Positions 30,038 to 42,939 of a stretch of DNA of 64,000 nt are shown here, piece by piece (the stretch's first letter is position 1; the number at the start of each line of letters is the position of its first letter). The translations under genes and the position numbers were made by a program. The notes below the pieces were generated by a model that saw only the letters and a list, made by a program, of their open reading frames with translations, did not search any database and was not told the DNA's origin. Location: contig NW_005178916.1 in the NCBI RefSeq assembly GCF_000350225.1, positions 207,991 to 271,990 of the forward strand, written 5' to 3'. This DNA comes from Chondrus crispus (taxonomy: Eukaryota > Rhodophyta > Florideophyceae > Gigartinales > Gigartinaceae).

Positions 30038-31301
30038 TCTTGAAAATGTGCGACCACATGCTGTTATCTGAAAAGGTCAAAATCGAGTGATACGTGTACA
30101 TGACTGCACGGTCCGGGCGCTCTTACCCATATCACGACATGACACGTGTAAAATCCCAGATTTTGGGGTTCCGGGGACGAAAGTGGCCTCTCGGAGGGTC
30201 ATGCAAATTTGTATAGTTTTGCCAAGTGGAACCTTGGCCCGTAGCACTATAGACTACACAGGAAATACTGCAATTCTATTGGCCCTCAGGTCTAATGCTG
30301 CAAATCTATTGGTCGAGCGTTGTCCACGTGTGCGTCATTGGCCTTGTGATGTACTTTAAATGGCCTGTATATGCCATAATTACGTTGTTTTGGGGGTTTC
30401 AAGTGGTTTGCCATGGTTGTAATGGGTAATTGCATGGGGCCCCCGGGGGGGACACTTGTATGCCGTGTACACATGTACACGTCGCCAGGTGGATTCGTGT
30501 ACGTACACATGTACACGCATCCAGATGTATGCACATGAGGGTTTACAGTTTTACAGTGTCAGACTGTTTGCGATCCTGCGCGTGTCCGAGTACACTACAT
30601 GTGAATCAAAAGTACAACAAGTACTTCTCGCGAGAGGAATACAGTTGTGCGATTATTCTGTGTACGCGTCACGCTGTATGCGAGTCTTGCGTGAGCACGC
30701 GCCGTTGCACTGTGCTCTCGTCATGGTGCGCCGTTGGATGCAAGTTCATGACAGTACTCGTGTGATTTACATGTATTCTCATGTGAGTTGTGTAGAAAGT
30801 CTGGATGCACATTGTTATAACTTGCCATAATTGTCTGACAGTGCTTGGCGAAATTAGTAAGGTGAGAAACAAGGATACGTATGGCGATTGTGATATGAAA
30901 GACGTTTGCGTTGTTGGAAATAGACAAGTGCCAAGTTGTTCGTTGCACAACAATGAAGTCTGGCATGACTGGATGCAGATTAGTAAGGTGTGAAACAGTT
31001 GCATGCATAGGGCCATGGTTTACAGTCATTTGGAATGTGTAGAAATAGTTGTGAGCTAATAGTTACGAATCGATTCGTAAGGTGGAAATCGAACAGTATG
31101 GTCGGGCCACAAGAGGACCGCGCTTGGTCGCGCATAGTAGAGTATGGTTTACTGGGAGTCGGAGTAGAGCGATAGTGTAGCACTCGAAGTGTATAAGTAT
31201 CGCAGGAAAACGGCTTCAAAGTAAACCTCGGCACCAACTCCTGCACTCACACACATCAACCTGCCTTCCTTCTTTCCCTTGCCCCTCCGAACCTACCATT
31301 A
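30038..31301 (+). repeat. 3' LTR of the copia element
   Basis: Same 1264 bp as the 5' LTR, ending TACCATTA and followed by the target duplication CCGTC (31302-31306). Confidence 0.9.
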
Positions 31302-31306
31302 CCGTC

Positions 31307-31467
31307 ATAACCAGATCAAAACCCGACAGTATGCGATCGGGAAGGAGACTGTCATGAAAAGGAGGCGTGTGCAGGAGAAATATCGTGCGAAGCGCCGCCG
31401 CCGTCTTGGTCTGGAGCTGTATGCTCTTGATAGGGACAGCGATCGTTATGGTTCCGGGCTACAGTAG
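31307..31467 (+). pseudogene. C-terminal remainder of the split PIF/Harbinger transposase
   Basis: The frame after the copia TSD is open and in phase with codon 388 of the upstream part, ending at TAG 31465-31467. The 53 residues are basic (MKRRRVQEKYRAKRRRRLG), as expected for the tail of this transposase type. No other gene is visible from 31468 to 31990. Confidence 0.75.
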
Positions 31468-31990
31468 GATATGAGTATTCGTGCAGTATTACTGTAATCA
31501 ACAAGTACAAAAGGGGTACACACCCTCTCATAACAAGTGCTGAATAAATTCCAAATTTCTTCATATGTGTGTAGGAATCTGCCGTTTTCGGTAATGACTG
31601 AGTCTTTGTGCTTTTTGTCAGTCTTTGCGCACGAAGGTCGCATTTGCCGAGAATATCTAGTATACACTTAACGGGCCCACAATGACGAGGGTGGATGGGC
31701 TTGTTGCACCCCCTACACATGCGACCGAGGGCTACCCTTAGTAGTGGCTTCCATCCTGGGTCTTGGTTCCCGAATTCTTTAAACCCTCTTCACTGTCTCC
31801 ACTCCGTCCTGCCTATGCGTCCTGTCAGGCGGGAAATAACGAAAATAAAGCGGCCACGCAGCGAGAAGCATCGGAAGACCGAGCTAAAAAATTACCCCAC
31901 TCGGTCACTCACTTGGCGGAGAAACTTCGTCAAAATGGTACCAGCAATTCCCGTCGTGAGCCCAACGCTTTTCCGGATAGGACGACAAGC

Positions 31991-33124
31991 ATGCGACAAC
32001 AAACTGAAGCAAATCAGATGGAAGTTGCACCTCTCATCCTCCATGGTTCCGTCCCTGATATAGTCGAGAGGGTGCAAGCTAGGATGGAACAGCATCCCGT
32101 GGCCAAGGGCTCTTTCATGCATGACCAGCGTATCGATTCATCCAACCATGGAAAGAATATCAGAGAAGAATTCATGCGGCATGTGAGAGAGAAGTCCTTC
32201 GTGCACATGAAGATAAAGGGAGAACCGAGACTGTGGCACGGGAATGCGCGTTTTTGGGAAAACGTCTGTGTCTTTGCGATCAAGCTTCCCGCTCAAGGAA
32301 AAGCGCGAAACATTTTTGAGGCCATGGGACGGTATCCCTCATCAAATCTGATGTGTACCGACGTAAAATTATTGTTTGGGAAGGACAAGCGTATTGGTGA
32401 TGAGGCGTTCAAAGCGCCCGCAGGCTGTAACAAATTTTCTCTTTTCGATCATTACGGGCGTCATTTAAACTCCTGCAGCCACTGGTTTGAGAAGAAAACC
32501 CACGGCCGTTTACAGGAAATGACAGTACACATGATCGCTGTTTCTGAATATGTCTTGCGTTGTGCGTATCACTGCCATGAGTCTTTCCATACTGCAGGTG
32601 ATATGTCCAATCGGTTTCTTCGACTGGTTTTAACAAATATTGTCGACGAAAAGCAAACTGAAACCAGTCTTCTAAGGCTTGGTTCTTCGAATATCCAGAA
32701 ACACATGTCGGATAAATCGGCGAAGACATGTTTGGAACAATCTTTGCGCAATGCTCACGATGCCATTGTTGAAGGGACCAGTGCTGCTGGACGACTGTAC
32801 GGCTGCAAGGTAACGAGGTCTAAAGGATAACATCTGCTTGGATCGCCTTACATGCGGCCAGTTTTGCACAAAGTAATGGATGAACTTGTCGTTGATTTAG
32901 CAGCAACCATTCGAGAAGTCCTCGGAAACAGTGTTGACCTCGATCAATTTGAACTGGAGATGACGAGACTTTTGCGGAAAACAGATACCATCTTCCGGGA
33001 GATTAAATCCATGTTTCACAAGAAAGGTAGGGGTGATAGGGACATGGAGTCACACAAATCAAACGAAATTCATTTTGAACTTTACAAGTACCGCCCACGC
33101 CAGCGCAGTGAAATTTCTACTTGA
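31991..33124 (+). pseudogene. Unrecognised gene, interrupted by one in-frame stop
   Basis: From ATG 31991 the frame runs to TAA 32828-32830 (about 279 codons; open upstream to 31763 without ATG) and, in the same phase, on to TGA 33122-33124. The product is mixed and protein-like, with Cys/His residues scattered (PSSNLMCTDVK, LNSCSHWF, RCAYHCHESFH) and a helical C-terminus (VDLDQFELEMTRLLRK). I recognise no domain. A GTAACG donor-like site at 32810 is near the stop but no acceptor nearby restores the phase. It could be the second gene of the neighbouring DNA transposon or a host gene; PIF/Harbinger partners are Myb-like, which is not evident here. Confidence 0.4.
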
Positions 33125-33429
33125 GCGTTACGCTGAAGAATCTGCGTGATTTTTCAACGATAGTCATCAAGGTCTTTCGGGCGGGAATGTGAAGTGTCTC
33201 GCTCACTATAATAGGCAAAGGCTCGTCACCGCAGGCAGCCAACGCGTCATCTTGCCCTTGAGACTTCCGCTATGTGATCGCAGGGAGTGACCACAATATA
33301 CACATTGGCATATGTATATTGTAGTTACTCGAGCCAATGACGAAGACGCTACCTTCGTCATCTGCGTGACGTCCTTGAGCGGAATTTTGGAGAGGGATGC
33401 GCAAAGAGACGGTGAGGTAATATTCCACC

Positions 33430-33600
33430 GTGATCCTGCAAAGACGTCTAAAAATGACGATTCATGTCACACGTGAAAAGGCTGGTGTATCAAGTTGCGA
33501 GGAAGTGGCGAGCCTGGGATGGATCATTGTCTCCAAGAAGGTGAAAAATTTACCCCGCCCGCGTTACAAACTCCTTCAATCACTAGGCCCCCCACCCTTT
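33430..33600 (+). pseudogene. Fragment related to the frame interrupted by gypsy A
   Basis: The segment EKAGVSSCEEVASLGW..VSKKVK matches the protein at the edge of gypsy A (17043-17110, minus) over about 75 bp at nearly 90% identity by eye. It then runs into C-rich DNA. The rest of 33125-34897 holds only an imperfect hairpin at 33285-33331, a C/T-rich tract at 33580-33830 and a small hairpin at 34812-34840; I see no gene there. Confidence 0.4.
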
Positions 33601-34897
33601 CGCCCCTCGGCCGCTCCAGCTCCCCTGCCATAGCGCACGCCGACCGGCGAGCCAGTAGCCCCCGTCCATGAAACACGCCTGCTCATTTTCCTTCACCTTT
33701 CCCTTTACACCCACAGCAGGGCCTCCTCCCCACTCCTGACGTCCTTTTTCTTTCGGAATACTCCATATTCCGCCACCCGCCTCCCAACCACCCCACCCAC
33801 CCAATCCACCCCGCCCGTTCTATCCCACTTGCACGTCACAGATTTTATCCACAAGCAGTGACGCAGGCCTTATTGAGACGTTGACCGATGCAATATCGAT
33901 ACACTCGTTCAAGAAGCATTCTCCAAACGTGGAGACTCTGCAAGATTATTTTGTCTGAAGATTTGGAGGTCGAGGATCACATGCCCATGAGAGGGCGGTG
34001 CGCTATTTTGTCCAAAGCATGGCAGGATATTCCATTGTGCAGTACTTACTGAATAGGGTTTGAATATCAAAGACCGGCATAACGACAATCTGATGATTGA
34101 CTCCATATCGATTTTGGCTTCCTCTTATCAAATTCACCGGGTGGGAGCATGGAATTTGAGAAATCACCCTTTAAGCTCACGACTGAGATGGTGAAAATCC
34201 GGTGCATGGAAGTTTAAGAAACTATGTGTACAAGGTTAAGCTACTTCTAATTTTAAAGGTACCTTAGATGACGATCTCGCACCGAAAACGTACGTCCCCT
34301 TACTGGCTCGAAAGAACATGGTCGAGAGCTTTCCTGATAAACACAATGTGCTGTTGGTATCTTCGGCAACTTCACTATCAACAAAGCTGATCATGAGACA
34401 CTACAAGAGCCTGCGGGATGAACCGACCGGTTCAGATCTAATCGTATTGTAATCAATGCTCTCCTTTCTTTCTTCTACAGTTGCATCGTTTGGCAAGAAA
34501 AGGGGCTAAATTGGGTGCGGCGCGGTTGGTCGTGGAGATGTATGGCATCCACGGCAGTATCCTATACTCCAGCTTTATCATAACATAAAAATCTGGGAAT
34601 GAAATTCGCATAATTTTATGTTACGATAAGCCTCTCTGGGCCGCCCGTGCGTGCCAAGATAGGTATATCATAGGGCCATTGGCCATCAAGTGGCGAAAGC
34701 CATTTCGTCCAATAAGAACGCTCCGGGCCGCCGCCATCCATACTTGGATGGCTGGCATTGGGTGACGCAGGTAGTCGGACCAAAGGTGAGAGTTTTGTAT
34801 GCGCACCATTGTAGATTCAACTATTAATCAGTAATCTACACTCGACGGCGGCGCGGTATCGCGCCCAACAGTTTCAGACTGGATAACATAGAGTTGT

Positions 34898-35570
34898 TGT
34901 AGCATAACCCCCCGCCCTGGGGCTTTATTTTAGATTACATCAACTCAGAATCGGATCGGGTACTGTAGGGCTCGATGCTCTACAGTACCACCACGTGTAC
35001 CACCAAGTACAGGGGGCGCACGTGTACACGTGTACGCGCGGGACCGAAGAGCGCACACACACGTGTACTGTCAGCCCCGATGGCTGACAGTATTACAGTG
35101 TCAACCGACGGCTACAGTACGTCGCTACAGTACATCGGTACTGTACTATTATGATATGTTATTATGTACATTAAATATGGATTGGACCGGCGGCGGGGAA
35201 AGGGGACAAGGACGGACTTGTCGACGACCGACCGCCGAGGGCCGACTCCCCGCTTATTCTAACCGCGCGCCTTCGCCTTCGCGCGCGTTAGACGACACCG
35301 AGCGCGGGTAGAGGACGCGCGACGCACGCCCATGAGCCGGATCCACCTCCGCCCGTCGGTACTAGATCGTTACCCAGGACCGCACCGGGTCGTCCAGGCG
35401 TCGATCCGCTCGCGCGTGGGCGCGTCCTCCCCGATCCCGCTCTACCACGCTACCCGGGCCCGTGCTCCGGTTCCGTAGCGGGTGTCCGTCTTCCCTTGTC
35501 TTCTCCCGCTCGAGGGTCTCCGCAAGAACTGAGTATACACCCCTCTCCGTTGGGGGGTGTTTATACTACA
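34898..35570 (+). repeat. 5' LTR of gypsy B
   Basis: TGTAGCATAACC...TTATACTACA, 673 bp. It contains hairpins at 34960-34988, 35066-35092 and 35126-35146 that correspond to those in the gypsy A LTR, with different stem bases. Confidence 0.88.
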
Positions 35571-35571
35571 G

Positions 35572-35584
35572 TGGTCTCCCGACC
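35572..35584 (+). other. Primer binding site of gypsy B
   Basis: TGGTCTCCCGACC, one base after the LTR, identical to gypsy A. Confidence 0.65.
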
Positions 35585-35650
35585 TAGAAGACCCTGGAGT
35601 CCGATCTCCGAGAAGACTTCCGCTTCCCTCCGCGAACCGATCGCGTCGAG

Positions 35651-38221
35651 ATGAGCCAGGAGCTCGAGCCCTCGATCCGCTCCGAAGCGGCGGACCTGAG
35701 TCCGGCCGCTGTGCAGTCCCCATCCGCCCCGTCGGGCGACGGCGACTCAGGTCCTCTTGACCGCGAACCGTCGCTCGGATCCTCCGACGAAAGAGCGGCG
35801 GCGATGTTCGAACGCATAGCCGAATACATCTAGGAAGTCCGTACTTCCCTTCGGATCGATGTATCGGACCATGTATACACTCGATGTATGGCCCAACTCG
35901 GCTCCCTGCGTGAAGGGAGGTTCGATAGAGTGACGCAGTCCTTAGAGAATCTCCGAGTACTGATCGACGAGTTACACTCGCGGATAGTGCTCGTCGAAGA
36001 CTCCCGTTTCGCATCGCCCGGACCGTCTGGGCAAGGTCGCCCTGAGAGGCCGACCTCGGTGAGACGACCCGAGGACCGAACTTCTCCGTCCGCAGAGCAA
36101 TTGGGTGCGTTCGCGCACCTCTCGGCTGAGCTCAACGCCTCTCGTCGGCGTGCTCGTGACATGGAACGTACCATGGCCGAAGGGCTACCCGGTGCCCCCT
36201 CGAGAGGGCCCGGTGGTACCGTACCTCCCAGCGCCGCCGCCCCCGAAGGTTGGCGTCCGACTGGTGCCGCTACCAGTCGGACTGCAGAAAGAAGCCGTCC
36301 TCCGATAAACGCAAACTTCGCGTCTGAGACCCAAGCCTTACCACCTATCGCCGGAAGTAGGCGGCAAGTGGACCCCGTATCGTACGCGGACGAACAGGAC
36401 CGTGGAGGAGCCGCCCGCCGATCCGGAGAACCTATGTTCTCCGTCGATCCCCGCTGGGGCGGCCACCCGCCGGCGAGTTACGCCGAGCATCCAGGTCCGG
36501 TAGTCGTCCGTACGCTACCGGTTACCTCCTTCGGCACGCTGGGTCCCGCTGAACCCGGGCTTGAGCCGGTACATACGATGATCCAAGAGATCAGCGCCGT
36601 TGCTGACTATCGTATGTACTGCTTGGATAACACCTCGAGGCTCGTTACCTCGCGTGAGGCGGGACGGATCGCGAAGTACGTCCAACGCTGTCGTGGGATC
36701 CATCCAACGATGCGCAGCTTCGACGGTACCGACCCGATCCAGCTGCTGCCGTTCTTGAAGGATATCCGAATCACCTTCAACTCGCAACACCTGACCGAAG
36801 GTGTTGCGGTACGAATCCTGGCGCACTTCCTCGAACGCGACGTGGAGCGCCTGTATACGAGTTATACGATGCGTGGCCTCCGCGCCGGCCAGCTTCATGA
36901 CAAAGTGAGCTGGCCGGGGCTCGTGAATCAATTCTTGAAATGCTACCTCACGGACGACGTGTTAGGTGAAGCGTACGACGCTGTCGCTACGGCGCGACAG
37001 CAATCGCATGAGACGGAAAGCACGTTTGCTGACCGACTCGAGACTGCCGCGTTCCGATGCACGGCAGTCTTCTCCGAACAGTCCCTCGCGCACTACTTCG
37101 TGCGGGGACTTGCACCGGCAACCCGTGCCACAGTATCCGAAACTGTGCAAAGGCTGCCAGGCAGTCAGAAGACCGATCTCCCGACCATCCGTCGTATCGC
37201 CACGGCGGAAGATACAACGTACCGCGCTCGGCGCGGTTTACCTCTGCCGGATTCCAAACCGGCAGGGAGGGCTGGCAGGACTACGAAGTCCGCCGCAACA
37301 AGTTCGCCCGCCTCGACCCTCCATATCGGGGGGGATGAGTGGCAGGCCGACCCTGTCCTCATTACGCAAGGACCAGGGCCCGTGGGGGCACAAACCCCCT
37401 CACCGATGTCGACCGGAACGACATCGAGTTACGCGACCGCATTCGCGGCCACTCCGAGAGTGGCAAGGGGCGCGGACCCCCGCGTCGCCGAGCTCGATAT
37501 CTCGAGTCGAGATAGGGGAAGCGCCTGGCCTCGCGTGCCCCTCCTCACCGATGAGGAGGCGCGGCACGCGGCGACCTTCGCCTCAACGGACGGCAGCGCG
37601 TACGTGTGCTGGGTATTCCGTACGTACGGGCATGCCATGTACGCGTGCCCGTTCCTGTCGCCGGAACAACGAATGTTCACGGCGTACAGGAACTACCGCT
37701 ACCAGATGGAGACGCGTCCCGGTGCGCGTAATCTCCTCCGGCAAGCGGCGAGCGAGGGCCGTCCTCCACGTCAAGGTTTCCCAAACCGATCGGGTGGGGG
37801 CGCACGCTTCGGCCCCCGTGGAGGCGGGTACCGTCGTAACAAAGTCGATCGTCGGGATCGACCCACCTACCGGCAGGCGGACACAAGGTACCCCCGACAA
37901 GGAGAAAGAGGGGACCGAGACCGTTCTCGGTTACCCCAACAGGTACAAAATGCGATAATGTACCTTCAAGACTGGGTAGAGGATACGTACCCTCTACCCA
38001 CGGAGGGTCACGAAGGAGAGGCGACTCGCTTCATCCCCCATATCCTGCGACGACCGAACGCCACAGGTCAAGGCCCGGAAGTACCCGAGTACTTCGCCAA
38101 GGCCGCCGAGCAGCAGTGGGGGAATCGTCCCGACCCACGCGGCTGGCTACCCGAAGAAGACTTGGCCCTCGATAGCCAGGAGGTTAGCTCCGATAGCACG
38201 GGTTGTTCGAAAAAAGGTTAA
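35651..38221 (+). pseudogene. gag: Gypsy B gag, one nonsense codon
   Basis: ATG 35651 (MSQELEPSIRSEA) to TAA 38219-38221 is 857 codons, open except for TAG at codon 61 (35831-35833), where gypsy A has Glu. The capsid-like core (SFDGTDPIQLLPFLKDI, WPGLVNQFLKCYL) is intact. The zinc knuckle reads CWVFRTYGHAMYAC, so its second Cys is Phe, which should impair zinc binding; gypsy A retains Cys there. The basic Arg/Gly tail after the knuckle likely binds nucleic acid. The stop falls four bases after an A6 run at the gag-pol junction. Confidence 0.88.
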
Positions 38222-38256
38222 AGACGGTTACGTACACGCGGTCGCGTGAGCCGTCT
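38210..38256 (+). promoter_or_regulatory. Probable -1 ribosomal frameshift signal, gag to pol (gypsy B)
   Basis: A6 at 38210-38215 (TCGAAAAAAGGT, then TAA) is followed after four bases by a stem AAGACGG/CCGTCTT (38220-38226 with 38250-38256) with an inner stem ACGCG/CGCGT. The pol frame is closed upstream by a TAG at 38194, so gag and pol overlap by only about 20 bases around the A6 run. Confidence 0.62.
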
Positions 38257-41200
38257 TGTCCCCACGAACTAGACCCGACCCCGCGTGCTCGCCGAGGACA
38301 CGGGGGGTATTGTCCGATAATACATCCCTCGCTACCTGAGGCGAGCACGGGAGCTCCTGTAATGCCGATACATGAGGGAGCGCACGTCGAGGTCTCCGAA
38401 GGCCCGACATTAGGGGAACAAGACACCGGGACAGTCGACGTCCCGGTGAGGCGTAACGATGGGGACCGGGGCAACGACGACCGAAAAGATTCTGTCGACC
38501 CCCGGACTCCCGCAAGCCCAATGTCGCCGGAGAAAGGTCCGTGTCGTACGAACTCGAATAATCCGAGGGTCGTCACTGATCCGCGGACGCCCCAAGAAAA
38601 GGGGAGAAGGACACGCAAGCGGGGCCAGCACCGAAATCGAAGGCCCCGGCGGAACGACCTCACCGATAGGGCCGCCCCGAAGGTTGTCGACGGCGTCATT
38701 TGCCTTATGACGTCGAAGATTTACAACGTCCTCGGCTCAATAGCCACAGAGGGAAATGCATTTAAACCCCGCACGATCGCCGTTGATACGTGCTCGGGGT
38801 ATAACCTGGTGAGGAAGGCCGACCTTCCTTCCGATTGGACGCGTTACGTCGTGCACGACGCACCTCTACCACGATTAGCGGGCGCGAATAGCAACCCCCT
38901 CAAGCTTTTGGCCGTCGTCCGCCTGGCTTTGCGGTTGAGGAACACGGTGTTCCGAATTCCGTTCGTAGTCGCGGACCAGCTCGCCATGCCGGTCCTCCTC
39001 GGCACGGCCTTCATCGATACGCACATGCGATGTATCGACATCGAGGCTCAACGGATGGAGCTGCGCCAAGGCGGCTCTGTTGCCATCGTCGACGGAAAAG
39101 GGGAGCCGACTCCCCGTACCAGGCGTAGCGGACGCCAGACGAGACGGCCCGATGTACGATAGGAGGCCCCGCAGGCGATCCGAATCGCCCGCTGGGTCCC
39201 CATCCCCGCGAGGTCGTAAGCCCAAGTGCGCGTCACCACCGCGGGGAGGGGCCTCGTATTCATGGAGCCGAAGCCGTCACTTCAACACCGACACGGAGTG
39301 AGGCTGACGAACGGCGTCGTCGAGGTACTGTCGAATCAGACCTTCGACGTCCTCTTCGCGAACTTTTCGCGACAGGAAAGGCGGCTTCCGAAGCACACCG
39401 TCGTGGGGTATGCGAGGCGCAACCCCCTCGCGATCCTGACCCCATAACGTCGCGTCGCCGAGGGGGTCGCACACGCGCTACACCTGACCGACTTGAACGA
39501 TCAAGTCGGGAAGCCAAGAGCTGGACGACCAAGCTCCGATGAGCTAGAGACCGTTAGGAGGGAACAGGCGGGTACGGACGATCGGCCACCTAGAGACCAA
39601 CCGACAGCGGGAGGCACCGTAAACATCCACAAAAAGGATCCCAAAAATCCACCGATGGATTGGGAAAAAGAGGTGGACTTGTCATACATCGACAATGACA
39701 AGCTCCGTGGCCACGTACTCGAGATGCTCCGTAAGCACTCGAGTCTGTGGAGCGGTGCGCTCGGAACGATCCGAGTCACGGAACACCACATCCCTCTCGA
39801 ACCGGGAACGAAACCGATTCGTTCGATGCCCTATGGGAAGGGGACCGCCATGCGAGAGATGGTTGCCAAGGAGTTCAACCAAATGCTGAACGCAGGGGTT
39901 ATCGAACTCGCGAGCACCGAGTAGGCGTCCCCGGTGGTGCTCGTCCCGAAGACAGACGGCTCTCTTCGGTTCTGCGTGGACTACCGGCGTCTCAACGCGA
40001 AGAAGGCAGCGGATTGGTATCCGCTGGAAAGATGGACGACTGCATCGACTCGTTAGGAGATGCAGCCGTCTTTACGACGTTGGACTGCAATTCCGGTTAT
40101 TGGCAGATCCCCGTCGCTCCGGAGGACCGGGATAAGACCACGTTTACGACGCACATGGGCACGTTTCGCCACCTGCGCATGCCATTCGGACTAAAAGGGG
40201 CACCGGCCACCTTCCAACGTGCATTGGATATTATCCTTTCCGGAGTCCGCTGCCAAATATGCCTCGTCTATCTCGATGACGTCATAGTGTTCTCGCGTAC
40301 GGACGCGGAACACGCCAAGCATCTCGACACTGTCTTGAGCTTGGTAGGGAGTGCCGGCATCTCCCTCAAGCTCAAGAAGTGTAACTTCTTTCAACCGAAG
40401 GTACACTACCTGGGGCACGTCATCTCCCCAGGTAAGTTGAGCGTGGCCGATACGGCGGCCGACGACTTCCCGACGTTCACGTTCCCCAGGACGCTGAAGC
40501 AGGTGCGCTCGTTCCTCGGGGCGTGTAACGTATATCGCCGCTTCGTTAAGGGCTTCTCGAAAATAGCCCGCCCGTTGACGGATATGACGCACAAGGATTC
40601 CGATCCTGACTTCTATAATCCTACCGTGGATCAACTCCAGGCGTTCGAGAACCTTAAGGAGTGCATGATCGCTTCGCCGATCCTCGCGTTGCCTCGGCAT
40701 GGACGACCGTACATGATCGACACCGACGCGAGCGCCTACCAACTAGGCTACACGCTGCTGCAAGAGCACGACCAGCCAAACGATTGGCGCCCCGTTGGGT
40801 ATTGGTCTTACTCGCTGAACGACAGCGAACGAAACTACAGCGCTACCGAGCGCGAATGCTTCGTCGTAGTGTGGGCCGTCCGCACACTACGGCCGTACGT
40901 TGAAGGCACGAAGTTCACAGTCCGAACGCATCACGACGCCTTGAGGTGGGTCATGTCCCTCACCGAGAGTTCCGGAAGACTCACCCGGCGGCGGCTACGT
41001 CTGGCTGAATACGACTTTACCATTCAGTACCGCCCCGGACGCGTGCACCAGGTACCGGACGCCCTGTCACGCCTCGTGTCGCCGAGAGTCGCCGACGACC
41101 CTCGCCCCAGCGTCGAGGTGGATGAGGACATTCCCACCTTCGACGCGGGCACGACCGTTCGAGACGTATCGAACGAGCTCGCCGGCCACGTTTGCATCGC

Positions 41201-42938
41201 GAGCTGCGACCACGAGGTCGAGCACATCTTCGCGACGACACGGAACCAAGCCAACTCACGAAGAAGGTCGCGCGCCCGAGTGCGCGACGAGCCGAGGGGC
41301 GACGACGAAGCCCCCGCTCTCCAAGGACCCAATTCGTTCTGGGAGGAGAATGACGAGTTCGGCGCCACCGACATCGAGCGCACCGCAGACCACGAGGCTG
41401 ACGCGCCCGACTCTTCGGTCGCCCCTCCGCAGGACGACCTTTCGGCTCCTCTTACGATAGAAGAGATTGCCGAAGAGCAACGCGTGGATGACTTCTGCCA
41501 AACCGTTTTGGCACGACAGTCAGAGTCCCGGGACTCCGCGTTCTTCGAGGACCACCAGGGGGTGCTCAAACGCAGACACCCCTTCGACCCTGCTATCGTG
41601 CAGGTGGTGGTACCTCGGACGCTCCGCGCCAGGCTCCTTCGCCTGTGCCACAACCCGGTCATCGCAGGGCACCCGGGCCAGAACCGTATGTACTACGCGC
41701 TCCGTCGCGAGTACTACTGGCCCCATCTGGCCGCAGATGTTGCCGCCACAGTGCGAAGTTGTCGAACCTGCGCGATGAACCGAGTCAAGCTGAGGAAACA
41801 TCTCAACCGATTGAGATTGTTTCCAGCTACGAAGCCGCTCGAGAGTCTGGCCATCGGCATCTTGGGGCCGCTCCCCAAGACGAAGTCAGGAAAACGGTTC
41901 CTGCTCGTGATCACGGACCGCTTTAGCCAGCTGACGCAAGTCGTTGCGCTTCGCATGATAACCGCATACACCGTCGCAGTTGCGTTCTGCGAATCGTGGG
42001 TGTTTAAGTACGGCGTCCCTCGCACGTTGCTGTCCGATAATGGACCGCAGTTTAATGCCAAGTTCTTCCACAGCACGTGCCGTGTTCTGGGAATAACTAA
42101 TATGTACACATCGGCGTACCATCCCCAGACGAACGGGCAAGTCGAGCGATACAACCGAACGATCGCTGCGATGCGCAACTACGTAGGCGAGCATCAAGAT
42201 GACTGGGACGTGTACGTGGGGCCGCTTACGTATGCGTATAACTCCCACGTACACCGTACCACCAACACGACGCCGTTCGAGATCGTGGTCAGCAGGCCAC
42301 CGCCGGAGTTCTCGCTTCGACGAGCTGACGGTGACGTTCCCCCTGCCGACAGGGGGAACCAACGTGCCGAATTCCTCAAGACCTTGGATTCGACAATCTA
42401 GAGGGCCTACGGGAGCCAGCGTCGGACGCAGGCTCGCTACAAGCGCGACTTCGATAAGCGCATACGACGGATCAATTCGCGACTCCATCCGGGAGAGTAC
42501 GTATACCTCAACCCCACCGACGGCGGGAAGACTTCGAACAAGCTCGCGTCCCCCGCGGTCGGACCCTACCGCGTCCTCGCGAACGACCACCGAACCATCA
42601 CGATGGATCGTGATGGGGTCACTGAGCGGGTCTCCGCAGATCGTTGCGTATACGCGCCACCGCCGACGGACGCACTACGGGCGAGCACAACAACCCCAGC
42701 TGACCTCGCCGACAAGGTCAGAGAGGGGACACAGTACGCTGTCCAGCGACTACTGAAGCACTGGGATATGGAAGACGGAACTATCGAGTTCCTCATCAAG
42801 TGGGCGGATTTCGACACGCCCATCTGGACTGCGCGGACTCATGTCCCGGAGGAGTTGGTGTCTCGTGACGCCCAACGCCTCCAAAGGCGCACCGGCATGG
42901 ACCTCAACTCAAACGTGAACGCGGACGTTCACGCTTGA
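38210..42938 (+). pseudogene. pol: Gypsy B pol: protease-RT-RNase H-integrase-chromodomain, broken
   Basis: Protease VDTCSGYN; RT with LDCNSGYWQI and YLDD; RNase H IDTDASAYQLG; HHCC finger HNPVIAGHPG...CRTC; integrase LSDNGPQFN and YHPQTNGQVERYNR; chromodomain YAVQRLLKHWD...FLIKWADF. In-frame stops at about 39160, 39217, 39445, 39922 and 42399, and a one-base loss near 40031 moves RT to another frame. The first integrase Asp is Gly (AIGILGPLP; gypsy A has Asp). The frame from 40031 to 42401 is long and clean, so decay is moderate. The stop at 42936-42938 lies in a conserved hairpin. Confidence 0.9.
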
Positions 42939-42939
42939 G
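42908..42939. repeat. Hairpin over the end of pol, gypsy B
   Basis: CTCAA.CGTGAACG-CGGA-CGTTCACG.TTGAG: 13 paired bases with a single mismatch. Same position and core as 8972-9008 in gypsy A. Confidence 0.8.

Larger units (their letters stand above)
23425..31301 (+). mobile_element. Ty1/copia LTR retrotransposon, young and nearly intact
   Basis: A 7.9-kb element with 1264-bp LTRs (23425-24688 and 30038-31301), target duplication CCGTC, a primer site directly after the 5' LTR, a polypurine tract directly before the 3' LTR, and gag, protease, integrase, RT and RNase H in copia order. The LTRs differ at only a handful of sites by eye. It carries an extra zinc-finger frame between the primer site and gag. 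The only obvious lesion is one frame change between integrase and RT. Confidence 0.94.
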
